A stretch of 64,000 nucleotides of DNA from Ascarosepion bandense (GCA_037127315.1 JBBBDQ010001616.1:1033001-1097000), one strand, 5' to 3'. Counted from the first letter of the stretch, positions 53,227-63,149 are shown. The notes: generated by a model not told the origin, from the sequence alone. Numbers and translations are program-made.

Positions 53227-53738
53227 TCTAAACTTATTTATAAATGGAACTTTGTCTGTGTGTGTGTGAGTGTCTGTGTGTCCGTTACCTATAGACTCCG
53301 AAACGGCTGAACCAATTTTCTTGAAAATTTACACAGTTGTACTATAAGCGTCTACGAGTGTTCTTAGCTATGTTTTGTGTCGAGGTACACCCGATAAATA
53401 TCGAAAATCGATACTCGAAAAAATCGGGTTATAGAAGGGTGGTCCGATTTTAATCAAATTTGATACACTCATAGACACAGACATAAGAAACGATATTCAG
53501 AAGTTTCAAGGTTACAGTTCTTACAATAGTGCAGAAAATCGATAATATATATATATAAAAGGCAAGATGTTTGTGTATCTGTTTATCTGTCGGTATTTCC
53601 TTTATACAAATCCACAATTATTATCCGATTCTCACCAAACTTCACACAAATATTCTTTAGGCTGAGTTTGAGCTCCAGGACCATGAATTAGTTTTAAAGA
53701 TTTAATTACACCCGAGCAACGCCGGACTATACTGCTAG
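53227..53738 (+). mobile_element. Non-autonomous Helitron, family 1, copy 3 (complete, internally shortened)
   Basis: TCTAAACTTATTTATAAATG after A; ends CCCGAGCAACGCCGGAC and CTAG (53735-53738) followed by T. About 200 bp shorter than copies 1 and 2 in the 3' half. Confidence 0.85.
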
Positions 53739-53739
53739 T

Positions 53740-53880
53740 CTTCCATAATAACGGTAAATTAGTCTAGCTGCTGTCCTGAGATTCTTGCATAGTTGCATAG
53801 TTGCTGACGTTTAACCCTTGAATTTAAGAGTTTAAGATCGTAGTGGCTGCGAAAACATATACCTGACAAATAATAAAAAC
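53740..53880 (-). pseudogene. LINE-D fragment
   Basis: Parallels 55098-55210: TTCCATAATAACGGT, CTGAGATTCTTGCATAGTTG, TTAACCCTTGAATTTAAGAG. Confidence 0.45.
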
Positions 53881-54101
53881 AAAAGAAGCCTTAACTATGC
53901 CTGGTACAAGAACACAAACGTCGAGTTGAGATCGAACTCATAGCACAAAAATGGCCTCAGAGAATAGATTCTTAACTATGTCCACGATTATCCCATCCAT
54001 TCATCCATCGCACGATAATTCAAGAAAAGAGCGGGGACGTTGTTAATAGAACAGATGGAGAATGCAGGCCCACCCTGTCAAACAGTTCTTAACTATTTTT
54101 G

Positions 54102-54410
54102 TCAGTCAGTTAAGTGCCATACGTGATACACGCTTAGGCGATCATATCTCGAAAGAGACATGACTGACTGGGCAGAAGATTATCCCGCAGTAGGTTGCCA
54201 TTGCTTTTTGCGGTAGACTGGTTGCCGATCAAGGCTATAGAACCCAATCTGTCCTGCTATTTAACCCATAACTGGAAGGGAGAGACGGATTAATACCTTT
54301 CCCAAGGGTATTTGCGCGTAAGTGAATACAATGGATTCAACTGGAATTCAAACTCTGCTCCCCGGTTTCTCGTTCCCGAGCCGATATCCACTGCACCACA
54401 ACGCATATCC
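54102..54410 (-). mobile_element. SINE-A, full-length
   Basis: Complete reverse-strand copy from the GGATATGCGTTGTGGTGCAG end (54410) to CTGACTGAC (54102). Confidence 0.9.
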
Positions 54411-54438
54411 TGAAATAGTACATATCTCAAACAGAAAT

Positions 54439-54744
54439 AGTTAGTTAAGTGCCATACGCGATACACGCTTGGGCGATCATGTCTCGAAAGTGACATGACT
54501 GACTGAGCAGAAGATTATCCCGCAGTAGGTTGCCATTGCTTTCTGCGGTAGACTGGTTGCCGACCAAGGCTATAGAACCCAATCTGTCCTGCTATTTAAC
54601 CCATAACTGGAAGGAAGAGACGGATTAATATCTTTCCCAAGGGTATTTGCGCGTAAGTGAATACAATGGATTCAGCTGGAATTCGAACTCGGCTCCCCAG
54701 TTTCTCATTCCGAGCCGATATCCACTGTACCACAACGCACATCC
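54439..54744 (-). mobile_element. SINE-A, full-length
   Basis: Reverse-strand copy, 28 bp from the previous one, in the same orientation. Confidence 0.9.
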
Positions 54745-54853
54745 TCGCAGACAGATCTGTTTCGCTGTATCATAGATCATCAGTACGGTTAGACTCTGAT
54801 TGCTACCTAACCCGAATTTGCGTCAGTCGGCGATTCTACCCCTGGGCCATGGA
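54745..54853 (-). mobile_element. SINE-B copy abutting SINE-A
   Basis: Reverse strand: GGCCCAGGGGTAGAATCGCC, then TCGGGTTAGGTAGCAATC and GATACAGCGAAACAGATCTG. Its 3' end touches the SINE-A head with no spacer. Confidence 0.7.
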
Positions 54854-54899
54854 ACTATTTTTGTAATCACCTCTAATGTTCACCCAATAAAAGCCCGAA

Positions 54900-55208
54900 G
54901 ACCCACTTAAGGTAGAAGGTTACTAAAAGCGATTGTTGTATGACCGGTAAGAATAAGAGACGCACTTTGCGCTGATATGAGTGAAAGATGATGGCTAACC
55001 CAAGACTTGAAGTGGTCGAGAAATCATTTTTTTCTGTTATTCTATTCCACAAAGCAATAATGCTTAGGAATAAAGGAATAGAAAGTGAATGGGTAGCGCA
55101 TATTCCATAATAACGGTCAACAGATCTACCCACAGCCCTGAGACTCTTGAATAGTTGCTTTCCTTCATATGCTGACAGTTAACCCTTGAATTTAAGAGTT
55201 GAAGATTG
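54900..55208 (-). pseudogene. LINE-D 3' fragment (second subfamily)
   Basis: Minus strand: LFLSIIALWNRITEKNDFS in an 86-codon frame (55133-54873). SIIALWNRI is the typical S-R-T-x-x-x-W-N-x-(L/I)-P region of LINE C-termini. Confidence 0.5.
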
Positions 55209-55209
55209 T

Positions 55210-55508
55210 CAGGCAGTTAAGGGCCATACGTGATACACACTTTGAGCGATCATGCCTCGAAAGAGACATGACTGACTGGGTAAAGATTACCAGGTTGCCA
55301 TTTATTTCTGCGGTAGACTGGTTGCCAGCCAAGACTATAGAACCCAATCTGTCCTGTTATTTAACCCATAACTGGAGGGAAGAGACGGAGTAATACTTTT
55401 CCTAAGGGTATTTGTGCGTAAGTGATGCAAAGAATTCAACTGGGATTCGAACCTAGCTCCTCGATTTGTCGTTCCAAGTCGATATCCACTGCACCACAAC
55501 GAACATCC
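55210..55508 (-). mobile_element. SINE-A, full-length with 7-bp target duplication
   Basis: AGATTGT flanks both sides (55203-55209; 55511-55517). All modules present with small deletions. Confidence 0.8.
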
Positions 55509-55509
55509 G

Positions 55510-55990
55510 TAGATTGTAGTGGCTGGGAAAACAGCCTACTGGGATTCTGTTCCAGAAAGTAATTGTTCTTGAGAATAAACTATCCGAGTGTAACTTGCTC
55601 GTTGCTAAAAGCATACAAAAGTAATATGATGTGTCGTGAATCTTCCACAAATATGGGTAAATAGCTTTAGATGCAACCCTGAGATTCTTGCATAGTTGAT
55701 TTCTTTCATATGCTGACGGTTAACCCTAGACTTTAAGAGTTTAATATTGGAATGGCCGGGAAAACATCCTCCTGGAGTTCTGTTCAACAAAGTAACTGTT
55801 CTTGAGAATAAACTATCCGAGTGTAACTTGCTCGTTGCTAAAAGCATACAAAAGGAATATGGTGCGTAGTGAATCTTACACAAATAGGGGTAAATAGCTT
55901 TAGATGCAACCCTGAGATTTTATAACAGATGCTTTCCTTCATATGCTAGAATGTTTGCATCTGTTGCACTTCCTAGTGGTACAGATGTGA
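55510..55990 (-). pseudogene. LINE-D 3' fragments, two tandem units
   Basis: Frames at 55650-55453 and 55883-55605 read LHSDSLFSRTITFWNRIPVG and LHSDSLFSRTVTLLNRTPGG, then LLKSRVNRQHMKE. They are duplicates of the family's C-terminus (SLFSRT...WNRIP...FKSRVN). Non-catalytic part only. Confidence 0.6.
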
Positions 55991-56336
55991 ACCGTTTCCA
56001 ACGATGAGATATAGGGGCCTCCTCGACTTCTCCAACAGATTCACGATTACCTTTCAATCGGACTGACACGTTCTTACAGATCGTCAAATTATTGACTAAC
56101 TCGTATTACAGAAAACCTTGAACTAAACCAATTATCAAATCCGGAGGTTGTTTTCTGACATTGAAATATAGACAGTAAGCTCTTTTGGTGAGGATATGTT
56201 ACGAAGAGAATTTAAAAATTGTGACAGCTGACGGCAGGAAAGCGTCAAAATAAATGAATTCAGCTCATACGTGCTTTTATGCATTCAACTAGTGAACAAG
56301 AGATAAATATTATATGATTCTATTATGGGTTAGTTA

Positions 56337-56337
<1 letters not shown>
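55991..56337. other. Non-coding spacer
   Basis: About 350 bp; no feature seen. Confidence 0.35.
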
Positions 56338-56373
<36 letters not shown>

Positions 56374-57253
56374 TGTATGTATTTTGTTTGTGCCTATGCG
56401 AATTTACATATGTGTATGTGTTTGTTTTTGTGTTTGTGCGCGTATGTGTTTGTATGTACGCGTTTGTTTTTGTGTGCGTATTTCTTTGTGTGTATATGTT
56501 TGTATGTGTGTATTTGCGTGTATGTGTTTGTTTCTCCATGTGTCTGTATAAGTGTATTTGTTTGTGTTTGTATGTGTGTATTTGTGTGCGCGCGTTTGTT
56601 TTTGTGCGTGTATGTGCATTTGTTTGTGCGTATGTGTGTGTACTTGTTTATGTATGGGTCTAGATTTTTATATATGTATGTTTCTGTGTGTTTGTGCGTG
56701 TGCATATTTGAGAGCGAGAGTGTTTGTAATTGTGTATATTTGTGTGTGTTTGTGTGTGTTTTGTGCGTGTGTGTCTGCTTGTATGTGTGTATGTGTGTCT
56801 ATGTGTTTGCTTTGTGTGTACTTGCTTGTGTGTTTGTATGTGCGTATTCGTTTGTATGTGCATGTTTGTGTGTATGAGTTTTTGTGTGCTTATGTTTGTG
56901 TATTTGTGTATGCGTGTGTATGTTTGCGTGTTTTTGTGTGTATATGTGTTTCTGTGTGTTTGTGCGTGTTCGGCTTTCTGTTCGCGTGTCTGTTTTGGTC
57001 TTTTGTTTGCGTGTGAATGCGTGTATGTTTGTATCAGTTTTTATTTTTGTCTGTGTGTATGTGTTTGCATGTATGTATTTGTGTGTGTTTGCTTGTCTGT
57101 GTGTTTTTGTGCGTACATGGGCTTGCATGTGTGCATTTTTGTGTGCGTATTTGTGTTTGCGTGCGTGCATGTATTTGTGTTTGTTATTGTGTGAGTGTTT
57201 GTGGTTGCGTTTGCATATATTTGTGTTTGTGTGCGTGCGTGTGTATGTGTTTT
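56338..57253. repeat. ~900-bp GT-rich degenerate microsatellite
   Basis: Starts with pure (GT)n (56338-56370) and continues as TGTGTATGTGTTTGT-type sequence with very few A or C on the + strand. All three forward frames and the reverse frames are open for 90-190 codons as Cys/Val/Phe/Tyr-rich or Thr/His-rich strings, which are artefacts. Confidence 0.9.
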
Positions 57254-57501
57254 TGTTATGGAGTTATTTTCGCCGTGGAGGCTCGTATTTGCCCTAATAG
57301 GTTCGACGTACAAAACGTTATGAACTTGATATAATATGTATTACGCAGTGTAATCTTGCCAGATCGCTGACTACTTTCGTATTCGAGTAACTGTCGACTA
57401 CTATTGTCCAACATCGACTGACCCTCGTTCCTCTTACTACTCCTACTTAAATTAGGTGGGAGAGTCTATTCACTATAGAATAGGTGTGTTTCACCATAAC
57501 A
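57254..57501 (-). mobile_element. Solo LTR (248 bp) with perfect 5-bp target duplication
   Basis: GTTTT precedes (57249-57253) and follows (57502-57506). Ends are TGTTATGG and CCATAACA. It is the reverse complement of 14764-15023 with high similarity (GTCAGTCGATGTTGGA, CTACTTAAATTAGGTGGG in complement). Inserted in the GT-rich tract. Confidence 0.9.
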
Positions 57502-57524
57502 GTTTTTCAGTGTGTGCACGTGCG

Positions 57525-57530
<6 letters not shown>

Positions 57531-57580
<50 letters not shown>
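57531..57580. repeat. (GT)n microsatellite
   Basis: About 50 bp of GT, the continuation of the tract interrupted by the solo LTR. Confidence 0.95.
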
Positions 57581-57581
<1 letters not shown>

Positions 57582-57997
57582 ACGGGTGTGTTTGTGTACT
57601 GGCTTGCGTGTTTTTGTATTTGATGTGTCAATAAAAAGTTGGATGGCTTTGGGAAAAAATTCTATTCTCCAGCGGGCCAAGAGGCATCCCCAAAAAGGAA
57701 GAGACGACACTTATCGCTCCTGTTTCTTTTGGTTGAAAGACCTAAAAGAGAGAAGCAGAGTTGATATCGTTTTCTTTGAAACTACTTCATACAACGCCAC
57801 GTAACGGTCATTAAGAGAACTCCCCTATAACACATCTGGGATAAATGTACGGACACAACATATCTTGGTTCTTTGTTCTGTTTCAAAATTTTAATTTTAA
57901 TTAAGAAAATATAAACAATTAATTAAATATTTAAATTAAAGGTTTTTAAAATTGAAATTAATGTCGACTGAGAACATGTTTTCTTTGTGTTTTCGAT
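57581..57997. other. Unclassified spacer
   Basis: Includes a short forward frame (to 57804) of mixed composition after the GT tract (VDIVFFETTSYNAT end); no domain recognised. Confidence 0.3.
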
Positions 57998-58127
57998 GTT
58001 GATTTTCTAAAAGTAGCTTATACGTGGCACAAGGACGAAATACATGGGGTACCCAGTAAATATCGAACTCACTATACAGTCGTAATTGATCTATCGAAAC
58101 AAGATTGTTAACCATTACACCACGTCT
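57998..58127 (-). mobile_element. SINE-C copy
   Basis: + strand AGCTTATACGTGGCACAAGG, ATCGAACTCACTATACAG and GTTAACCATTACACCACGTC. Confidence 0.7.
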
Positions 58128-58149
58128 AAGTGTCCAGCGATTTAATAAT

Positions 58150-58265
58150 TATAACTTAGATGCGGCACAACACTGAAAATATGGAGCACGAAGTGGGAGA
58201 TCGAACCCACTATTCAGTTGTACTTGATCTAGCGAGACAAGCTTGTTAACCATTACACCACGTCG
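58150..58265 (-). mobile_element. SINE-C copy
   Basis: TAACTTAGATGCGGCACAAC, GATCGAACCCACTATTCAG, GTTAACCATTACACCACGTC; 22 bp from the preceding copy, same orientation. Box B-like GTGGGTTCGATCTCCCAC is the best preserved. Confidence 0.7.
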
Positions 58266-58324
58266 ATGTAGTTTCTATTGGTGCAGATATATTGGCGTCC
58301 TAGACATCTCCAATTGTTCATTAG

Positions 58325-58682
58325 TTCCTGTCATATCGCCCGGTTCACACTCCACCAAAGTCTTTGAACAGGTGAAGAGGCTCATCTCTTTTTTCCTGTT
58401 TAGGATGTGGTTCCTGGCTTTCTTCTTTATTTTTTCCAATCTTCTTTCACTTTATTTCTTTTCTCTCTTTTCTTTTGTTCTCAATTGGAGTAGATAGACT
58501 TAACTATCGCCCGGTTCACACTCCACCCACGTCTTTTGAACAGGTGAAGGGGCTCATCCCTTGTTTCCTGTTTAGGATGTGGTTTCCAGCTTTCTCTTTT
58601 CCAATCATTTTACTCTTTTTTTAGCCCCATGTGCATCAGTGGCGTCACCGCCTTGCTTGGGGTGAGATGATTAAAAAAAATA
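58325..58682 (+). mobile_element. SINE-L, two units in tandem
   Basis: Unit 1 (58325-58481) lacks the tail and ends in a T/C-rich run. Unit 2 (58482-58682) starts AATTGGAGTAGATAGACTTA and ends with the tail GTGCATCAGTGGCGTCACCG, CCTTGCTTGGGGTGAGATGA and TTAAAAAAAA. The tail-bearing unit is 3'-most, as at all other SINE-L multimers. Confidence 0.75.
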
Positions 58683-59195
58683 TCACGATTAATTTGTAAT
58701 CGGAGTGGCATAGCCTTCCAGATCGTGACAAATCCTTGACTGACTCATATTAAAGATAACGTTGAATGAAACCAATTATCATATCCATTGATGATTTTCT
58801 GGCATTGACGTGAATGCAATACGTTCTTCAGATGAGTAAAATTGAAAATAGAATTTTATGATTTGGGTTCTTTGTTTAGTTGTGAATTGTTGCAGGAGTA
58901 ATTTCCAAATCTTAATTTAAATACCTCCCCTCAAAAAAGTGAAACTGCAAAATCTAATTATAAATAAAATGAGACTTTTCGAATTCCTCAGTGGCTTTTA
59001 GGACAACCCTTGTTTATCTAAAAATGAAATATCAATTAAAAATCATTTAACGTCGTCCGAAAGAAAAAAAATTCGCTAAAAATAGAAAAATTAAAACACA
59101 ATTGGTAATACCATGTTGAACAACAACGGGAATGAAAAAAAGCAACAAAAAGTAAAAATTGTTGAAATGCCGACGCATCCAGCAAACGGGAGGTT
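58683..59195. other. Non-coding AT-rich spacer
   Basis: About 510 bp with no supported feature. Confidence 0.35.
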
Positions 59196-59198
59196 TAT

Positions 59199-59235
59199 GG
59201 GGAGAGAGAGAGGAGAGAGAGAGAGAGAGAGAGAG
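59199..59235. repeat. (GA)n microsatellite
   Basis: GGAGAGAGAGAGGAGAGAGA-type run. Confidence 0.9.
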
Positions 59236-59239
59236 GTTT

Positions 59240-59490
59240 GACCTGTGAAACACTCTTCGTCGCCATTATTCATGTTTACTTCCCTCCTCCACATCCTCCG
59301 AACGCCGGCGTCTTGCTCCCCGCGGGGCGAAGAAATTCTGGCTTCCCGCTTATCCGACTCGCTCGCCCGCCAACAATAACCCTTATGAACGACTGCCAGC
59401 AAAGGAAAGGAAACGCGACGGGGAATGGGTGGCTGTTGGAGTCGAAGGGAACTGTTCGAAGGTTGGTAGGGATAAACAATGCCTATAAAT
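59240..59490. promoter_or_regulatory. CpG-rich unique segment (candidate regulatory or exonic sequence)
   Basis: Strikingly richer in GC and CpG than the rest of the window (CCGCGGGGCGAAG, CCGACTCGCTCGCCCGCC, GGAAACGCGACGGGGAATGG) and not repeated elsewhere here. CCTATAAATTT lies at about 59480-59490. A forward frame of 114 codons (59238-59582) and a minus-strand frame of 103 codons (59402-59091) cross it, with no domain recognised. It could be a promoter or first exon; direction unknown. Confidence 0.25.
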
Positions 59491-59599
59491 TTCGCGTGAC
59501 TTCAAATCGATATCTTTTTTTTTCTTCTTCTTCTTCTTTTCGGGGAGAAGTTTGTAATTACGTCTTCTTTCAGTTTGTGTAGCGGTCACGCGTGGAATT

Positions 59600-59607
59600 T
59601 GACGTCA
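59600..59607. promoter_or_regulatory. CRE-type palindrome TGACGTCA
   Basis: Perfect 8-bp match to the consensus, 110 bp right of the CpG-rich segment. No expression evidence. Confidence 0.3.
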
Positions 59608-59669
59608 CTTACTCACGCGCTGGTGATGCACTCTTTACACGTTTTCTCTTCATTATACATTCCGGCACT

Positions 59670-60455
59670 GATTCAAAGAATAGTGACAAACAGAAAAATA
59701 TCGGTAGGAACAAAGAAAAGAGTATTTAACAGTTATGTAATATCGGTCTTACTATATACACCTCTAGTCGGGTACTCCTGCTATTCACCTCGGGGTTCTT
59801 GACAAAATCCAACGGAGATCGATACCGAATTGGCAGCTCGGCTGCAGTCGCTCTCTCACCGGCACAAATACTTTTGCTCCGATGAACTTAACTCACTGGT
59901 GCCCACTAGGTATGAATTTACATGAGCTACGAGATTAGCAACTAGGTCTCACACATTTACAGTGAAACCGATAAAATGTAACCGCAATTTCTACTCTAAC
60001 AGCTTCTTTTCTCGCACTTTCCACCTGTGAAATTCCCTTCCTTATACTTGCTTCCCCAACAGCTCCAATCTCCATGAATTTAAATGTAAGTTCAATAGAC
60101 ATCTCCTATCTCACTAACTCGCATCGTTTCTTTCAAGCTCTTTTTCCATCCACTCCACCCACATTACACCCGTATTCTCATCCATCTATTACCCTCCTTC
60201 TGACATCCCCTATTACTAACACCACTTTCCCCTACGTAACCCCCTGCAAAACAGTGGCAGTAACACTGCCTTGCTTGGGGGTGAAATGATTATATATATA
60301 TATATAGCAGTGGTCTGAAAGATAAAGAAAAGACTTGAAGCAACAGAAATGTGGTTCTACAGAAGGATGCTGAGAATAACATGGACTGAACAACGACGAA
60401 GTTTTAGAGAAAATAGAGACAAAAGTTCACTTATGTTTAACATTCAGATATATAC
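59670..60455 (+). pseudogene. RTE-like LINE fragment split by a LINE-A insertion
   Basis: Left part (59670-59763): TNRKISVGTKKRVFNSYVIS and VLLY. Right part (60306-60455): RLEATEMWFYRRMLRITWTE. The family order is ...VLLYGSE..ISSKMKKRLEAAEMWFYRRML, so the two parts belong together, interrupted exactly between them by LINE-A sequence. Confidence 0.65.
59764..60305 (+). pseudogene. LINE-A 3' part inserted in an RTE-like copy
   Basis: From CCTCTAGTCGGGTACTCCTG (the GAPA region), through a deleted C-terminus (ATRSHPF region, CNRNFYSNSFFSRTF), to the 3'UTR CCCCCTGCAAAACAGTGGCA and CCTTGCTTGGGGGTGAAATG followed by (TA)n (60291-60305). Confidence 0.75.
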
Positions 60456-60575
60456 AACTGTGTATAGTGGCTCGGAACGAGAAATTGAAAAACGGAGTTC
60501 GAATTCCAGTTGGTTTCGTTACGCTTACTTACACAAAAAGCACTCATAGGAAAGGTATTAATACGTCATTCTTTC
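60453..60575 (+). mobile_element. SINE-A 5' fragment
   Basis: TATAGTGGCTCGGAACGAGA, CGGAGTTCGAATTCCAGTTG and GGAAAGGTATTAATACGTC follow family order; the head and 3' part are missing. Confidence 0.6.
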
Positions 60576-60714
60576 AAATCTTACTTTGCGGAAGATATGA
60601 ATCTATCTCCTTTCTTCTTCATTATTAATGAGATTGTCAAGGCTTCATCGCTATATAGGACGACAGCTATCACGTAACAATACAGGCTTTAATGTTTTCA
60701 AATTGACTATAAAC

Positions 60715-60870
60715 TGAAACTACAATAATCTTGGAATTATTTCGAACTATTGTTCTCATCTTGGTTGATATAGATTTTATAACAGACATAACGTTTCAAC
60801 CAAGTACCCTCTGATCGTAATCAGACGACCATTGATTGGCTGATATGGATTATCTTGTTGATTGTTGCGA
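60715..60870 (-). mobile_element. Penelope-like terminal fragment, left arm of an inverted pair
   Basis: Minus strand: CCAATCAATGGTCGTCTGAT, TACGATCAGAGGGTACTTGG then TTGAAACGTT. Inverted partner of 61605-61775. Confidence 0.5.
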
Positions 60871-61157
60871 AGTATCCTGTGAAATCAGTTATTGTTCTTT
60901 CATGTTGGATTCGGTTCGTCACTACCAGATCCAAGGATTGAACTCGTCGCTACCAGATCCAAGCATTAAACTTAGTAGTGTGTTTTCGGAGCCTTTTATA
61001 TTCAGTGTCAGATTGACCACAAGATGATACTAGCACATGTATAACCAACTACTATATCCACTACGCCAACGTCCCGAAGGACTTTAGTAGTGTATTTTCA
61101 GTGTCAGATGGATTTTGACAACTGGATTATGTTAGTAGATTCGTGCCACATGTAGTT
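60871..61157. other. Unclassified spacer between inverted arms
   Basis: Contains a short duplication (GTCACTACCAGATCCAAGGA / CGCTACCAGATCCAAGCATT) and no gene. Confidence 0.35.
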
Positions 61158-61575
61158 ATTTTTTTTTTTTAACCATATCACCCCGAGCAAGGCGGTAACG
61201 CCACTGATGTGCAGGGGGCTACGTAATAGTGAAAAGATTGGAAAAGAGAAAGCCGGAAACCACATCCTAAACAGGAAACAAGGGATGAGCCTCTTAACCT
61301 GTTCAATAGACGTGGGTGGAGTGTGAACCGGGCGATAGATAGATCTATCCACTCCAATTGAAAAAAAAAACAAAGTGAGAAGATTGGAAAAGAGAGAGCC
61401 AGAAACCACATCCTAAACTGGGAACAAGGGATGAGCCTCTTAACCTGTTCAAAAGGCGTGGGTGGAGTGTGAACCGGGCGATAGATAGATCTATCTACTC
61501 CAATAGAAAAAAAAAACAAAGTGAGAAGATTGGAAAAGAGAAAGCCGGAAACCACATCCTAAACAGGGAGCAAAG
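61158..61575 (-). mobile_element. SINE-L multimer: one tailed unit plus two tailless units
   Basis: Unit 1 61158-61360 with tail (AACCATATCACCCCGAGCAA, GCCACTGATGTGCAGGGGGC on the + strand). Unit 2 61361-61506. Unit 3 61507-61575 truncated. A runs separate units. Confidence 0.8.
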
Positions 61576-61604
61576 GAGTAATTTTAATTTATGAGTAATT
61601 TTAT

Positions 61605-61775
61605 GAGTAATTTTAATAATCAACAAAATAATCCAAATAAGCCAATCAATGGACACCTGAGGATGACCTGATGATGACCAGAGAGTACTTGGTCGAAACG
61701 TTGTGTCTATTATATTTTCTGTATCAACCAAGATGAGAACAATAGTTCGAAATAATTTCAAGATTATTGAAAATT
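61605..61775 (+). mobile_element. Penelope-like terminal fragment with hammerhead-like motif, right arm
   Basis: CTGATGA (61668-61674), then a perfect GACCA/TGGTC stem (61676-61680 with 61690-61694) and GAAACG (61695-61700). One extra T lies between core and stem compared with the canonical fold. Flanks mirror 60715-60870. Confidence 0.55.
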
Positions 61776-62020
61776 ACTCATCTCAGAAATAAATACAAAT
61801 TCCTGAACCTAAAATTAATCTTAAAAGTCAAATTCATAAAAAATGTATTTTTTTTTTTCATTACTTACAGACAAATGAATTGAATTACCAAACCGGCTTT
61901 AACATCATATTTATCTTTATCGAATTGTTTCAATTGTAAAAAACTAATAATGTATTGAGGGAAATAAATTAATACATACATTTTTTATTACTTTTGGTGT
62001 TCATTACAGCTTTTTCCCTA

Positions 62021-63100
62021 TTTTTTCATAATCATATCACCCCAAACAAGGCATTTTACTGCCACTGTTTTGCAGGGGGTTACATAAAAGGAAAGTTATG
62101 AGAAAGAGTGACAGGTTGTGCCAGGAAGTGGGTAAGAGAAGGATGAGAATACTGATGAGAGTGGAATGGAAGGAGAAAGGAGCATGAGAGAGAGGATGCA
62201 GGTTAGTGAGATGACTATTGACTTTACATTTAAATTCTTGGAGATTATAGCTGTCGGGAAAGCAAGTAAATGTAATGGACTTTCACAGGCGGGAAGTGCG
62301 AGAAAAGAAGTTGTTAGAGTAGAATTGGTGTTTAGAATTCATTGGTTTCACAGTAAAATAGTGGGACTTCGCTGCTAATCTTGTTGCTCGAGTAAATTTA
62401 TATATAGGGGCCACCAATGAGATAAGTTCATTGGAGCAGAAGCCGTGAAAGTATTTGTAGAAGAGACACAGGGAAGCCACATTGTGCCGGTGAGAAAGTG
62501 ATTGTGTCTGAGCTGCCAAGTCGGGATCGATCACATTACAGATCTTTCGTTGGATTTTGCTAAGATCACCTAGGCGGATAGCAGGAGCACCCAACCAGAT
62601 ATGGCAGCAGTATTCAATGCACGGACGGATGGTAGATTTATATATGTGCAAGATTGTTTCAGACGGGGAAAACTTCCTGGCCCTGCACAGAGAACCGACT
62701 TTCTTAGAAGCGTATTTAGCTATGGATTCTATATAGTCATTCCACTTGAGGTCTTTTGTGTGAGTTAAGCCGAGGAGGCGCAGTATTTTGCTTTCAGGGA
62801 AATTAGCCCGATCCATACTAATGAGGGGGAGAATAGGAGCGATTTTCTGTGATTTTTTTTAATCATATCACCCCAAGCAAGGCGGTAACGCCACTGATGT
62901 GCAGGGAGCTACGTAAAAGTGAAAAGATTAGAAAAGATTAGAAGAGAGAAAGCCGGAAACCACATCCTAAACAGGGAACCAGGGATGAGCCTCTTAACCT
63001 GTTCAATAGACGTGGGTGGAGTGTGAACCAGGCGATAGTTTAGTCTATCTACTCCAATTAGTTTAGTCTATCTACTCCTATTGTGATGGTTAATAGATTT
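62021..63100 (-). pseudogene. LINE-A 3' part interrupted by SINE-L
   Basis: Minus-strand frame 62816-62283 (177 codons) reads SKILRLLGLTHTKDLKWNDY, ETILHIYKSTIRPCIEYCCH, SHRHNVASLCLFYKYFHGFC and NSKHQFYSNNFFSRTSRL. This is the post-RT C-terminus, one of the longest intact LINE frames here. The 3' end is ATAATCATATCACCCCAAAC on the + strand. The upstream part resumes at 63082 (TGTGATGGTTAATAGAT) beyond the SINE-L insertion. Confidence 0.8.
62854..63081 (-). mobile_element. SINE-L inserted in LINE-A, with 6-bp target duplication
   Basis: TGTGAT occurs at 62848-62853 and again at 63082-63087, flanking the SINE; removing it restores LINE-A continuity. The tail AATCATATCACCCCAAGCAA is the same as the host LINE's own 3' end in most positions. 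A short duplication of TAGTTTAGTCTATCTACTCC marks the head end (63058-63078). Confidence 0.8.
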
Positions 63101-63149
63101 CATTATGCAGTTACAAGTCTCAACTCAAGAAGGTCGATTTCTGAAACTT

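Noticed and set aside
56314..57334. Long Cys/Val-rich forward frames and Thr/His-rich reverse frames (up to 187 codons)
   Set aside because: All frames are open because the sequence is nearly pure G/T on one strand; composition artefact.
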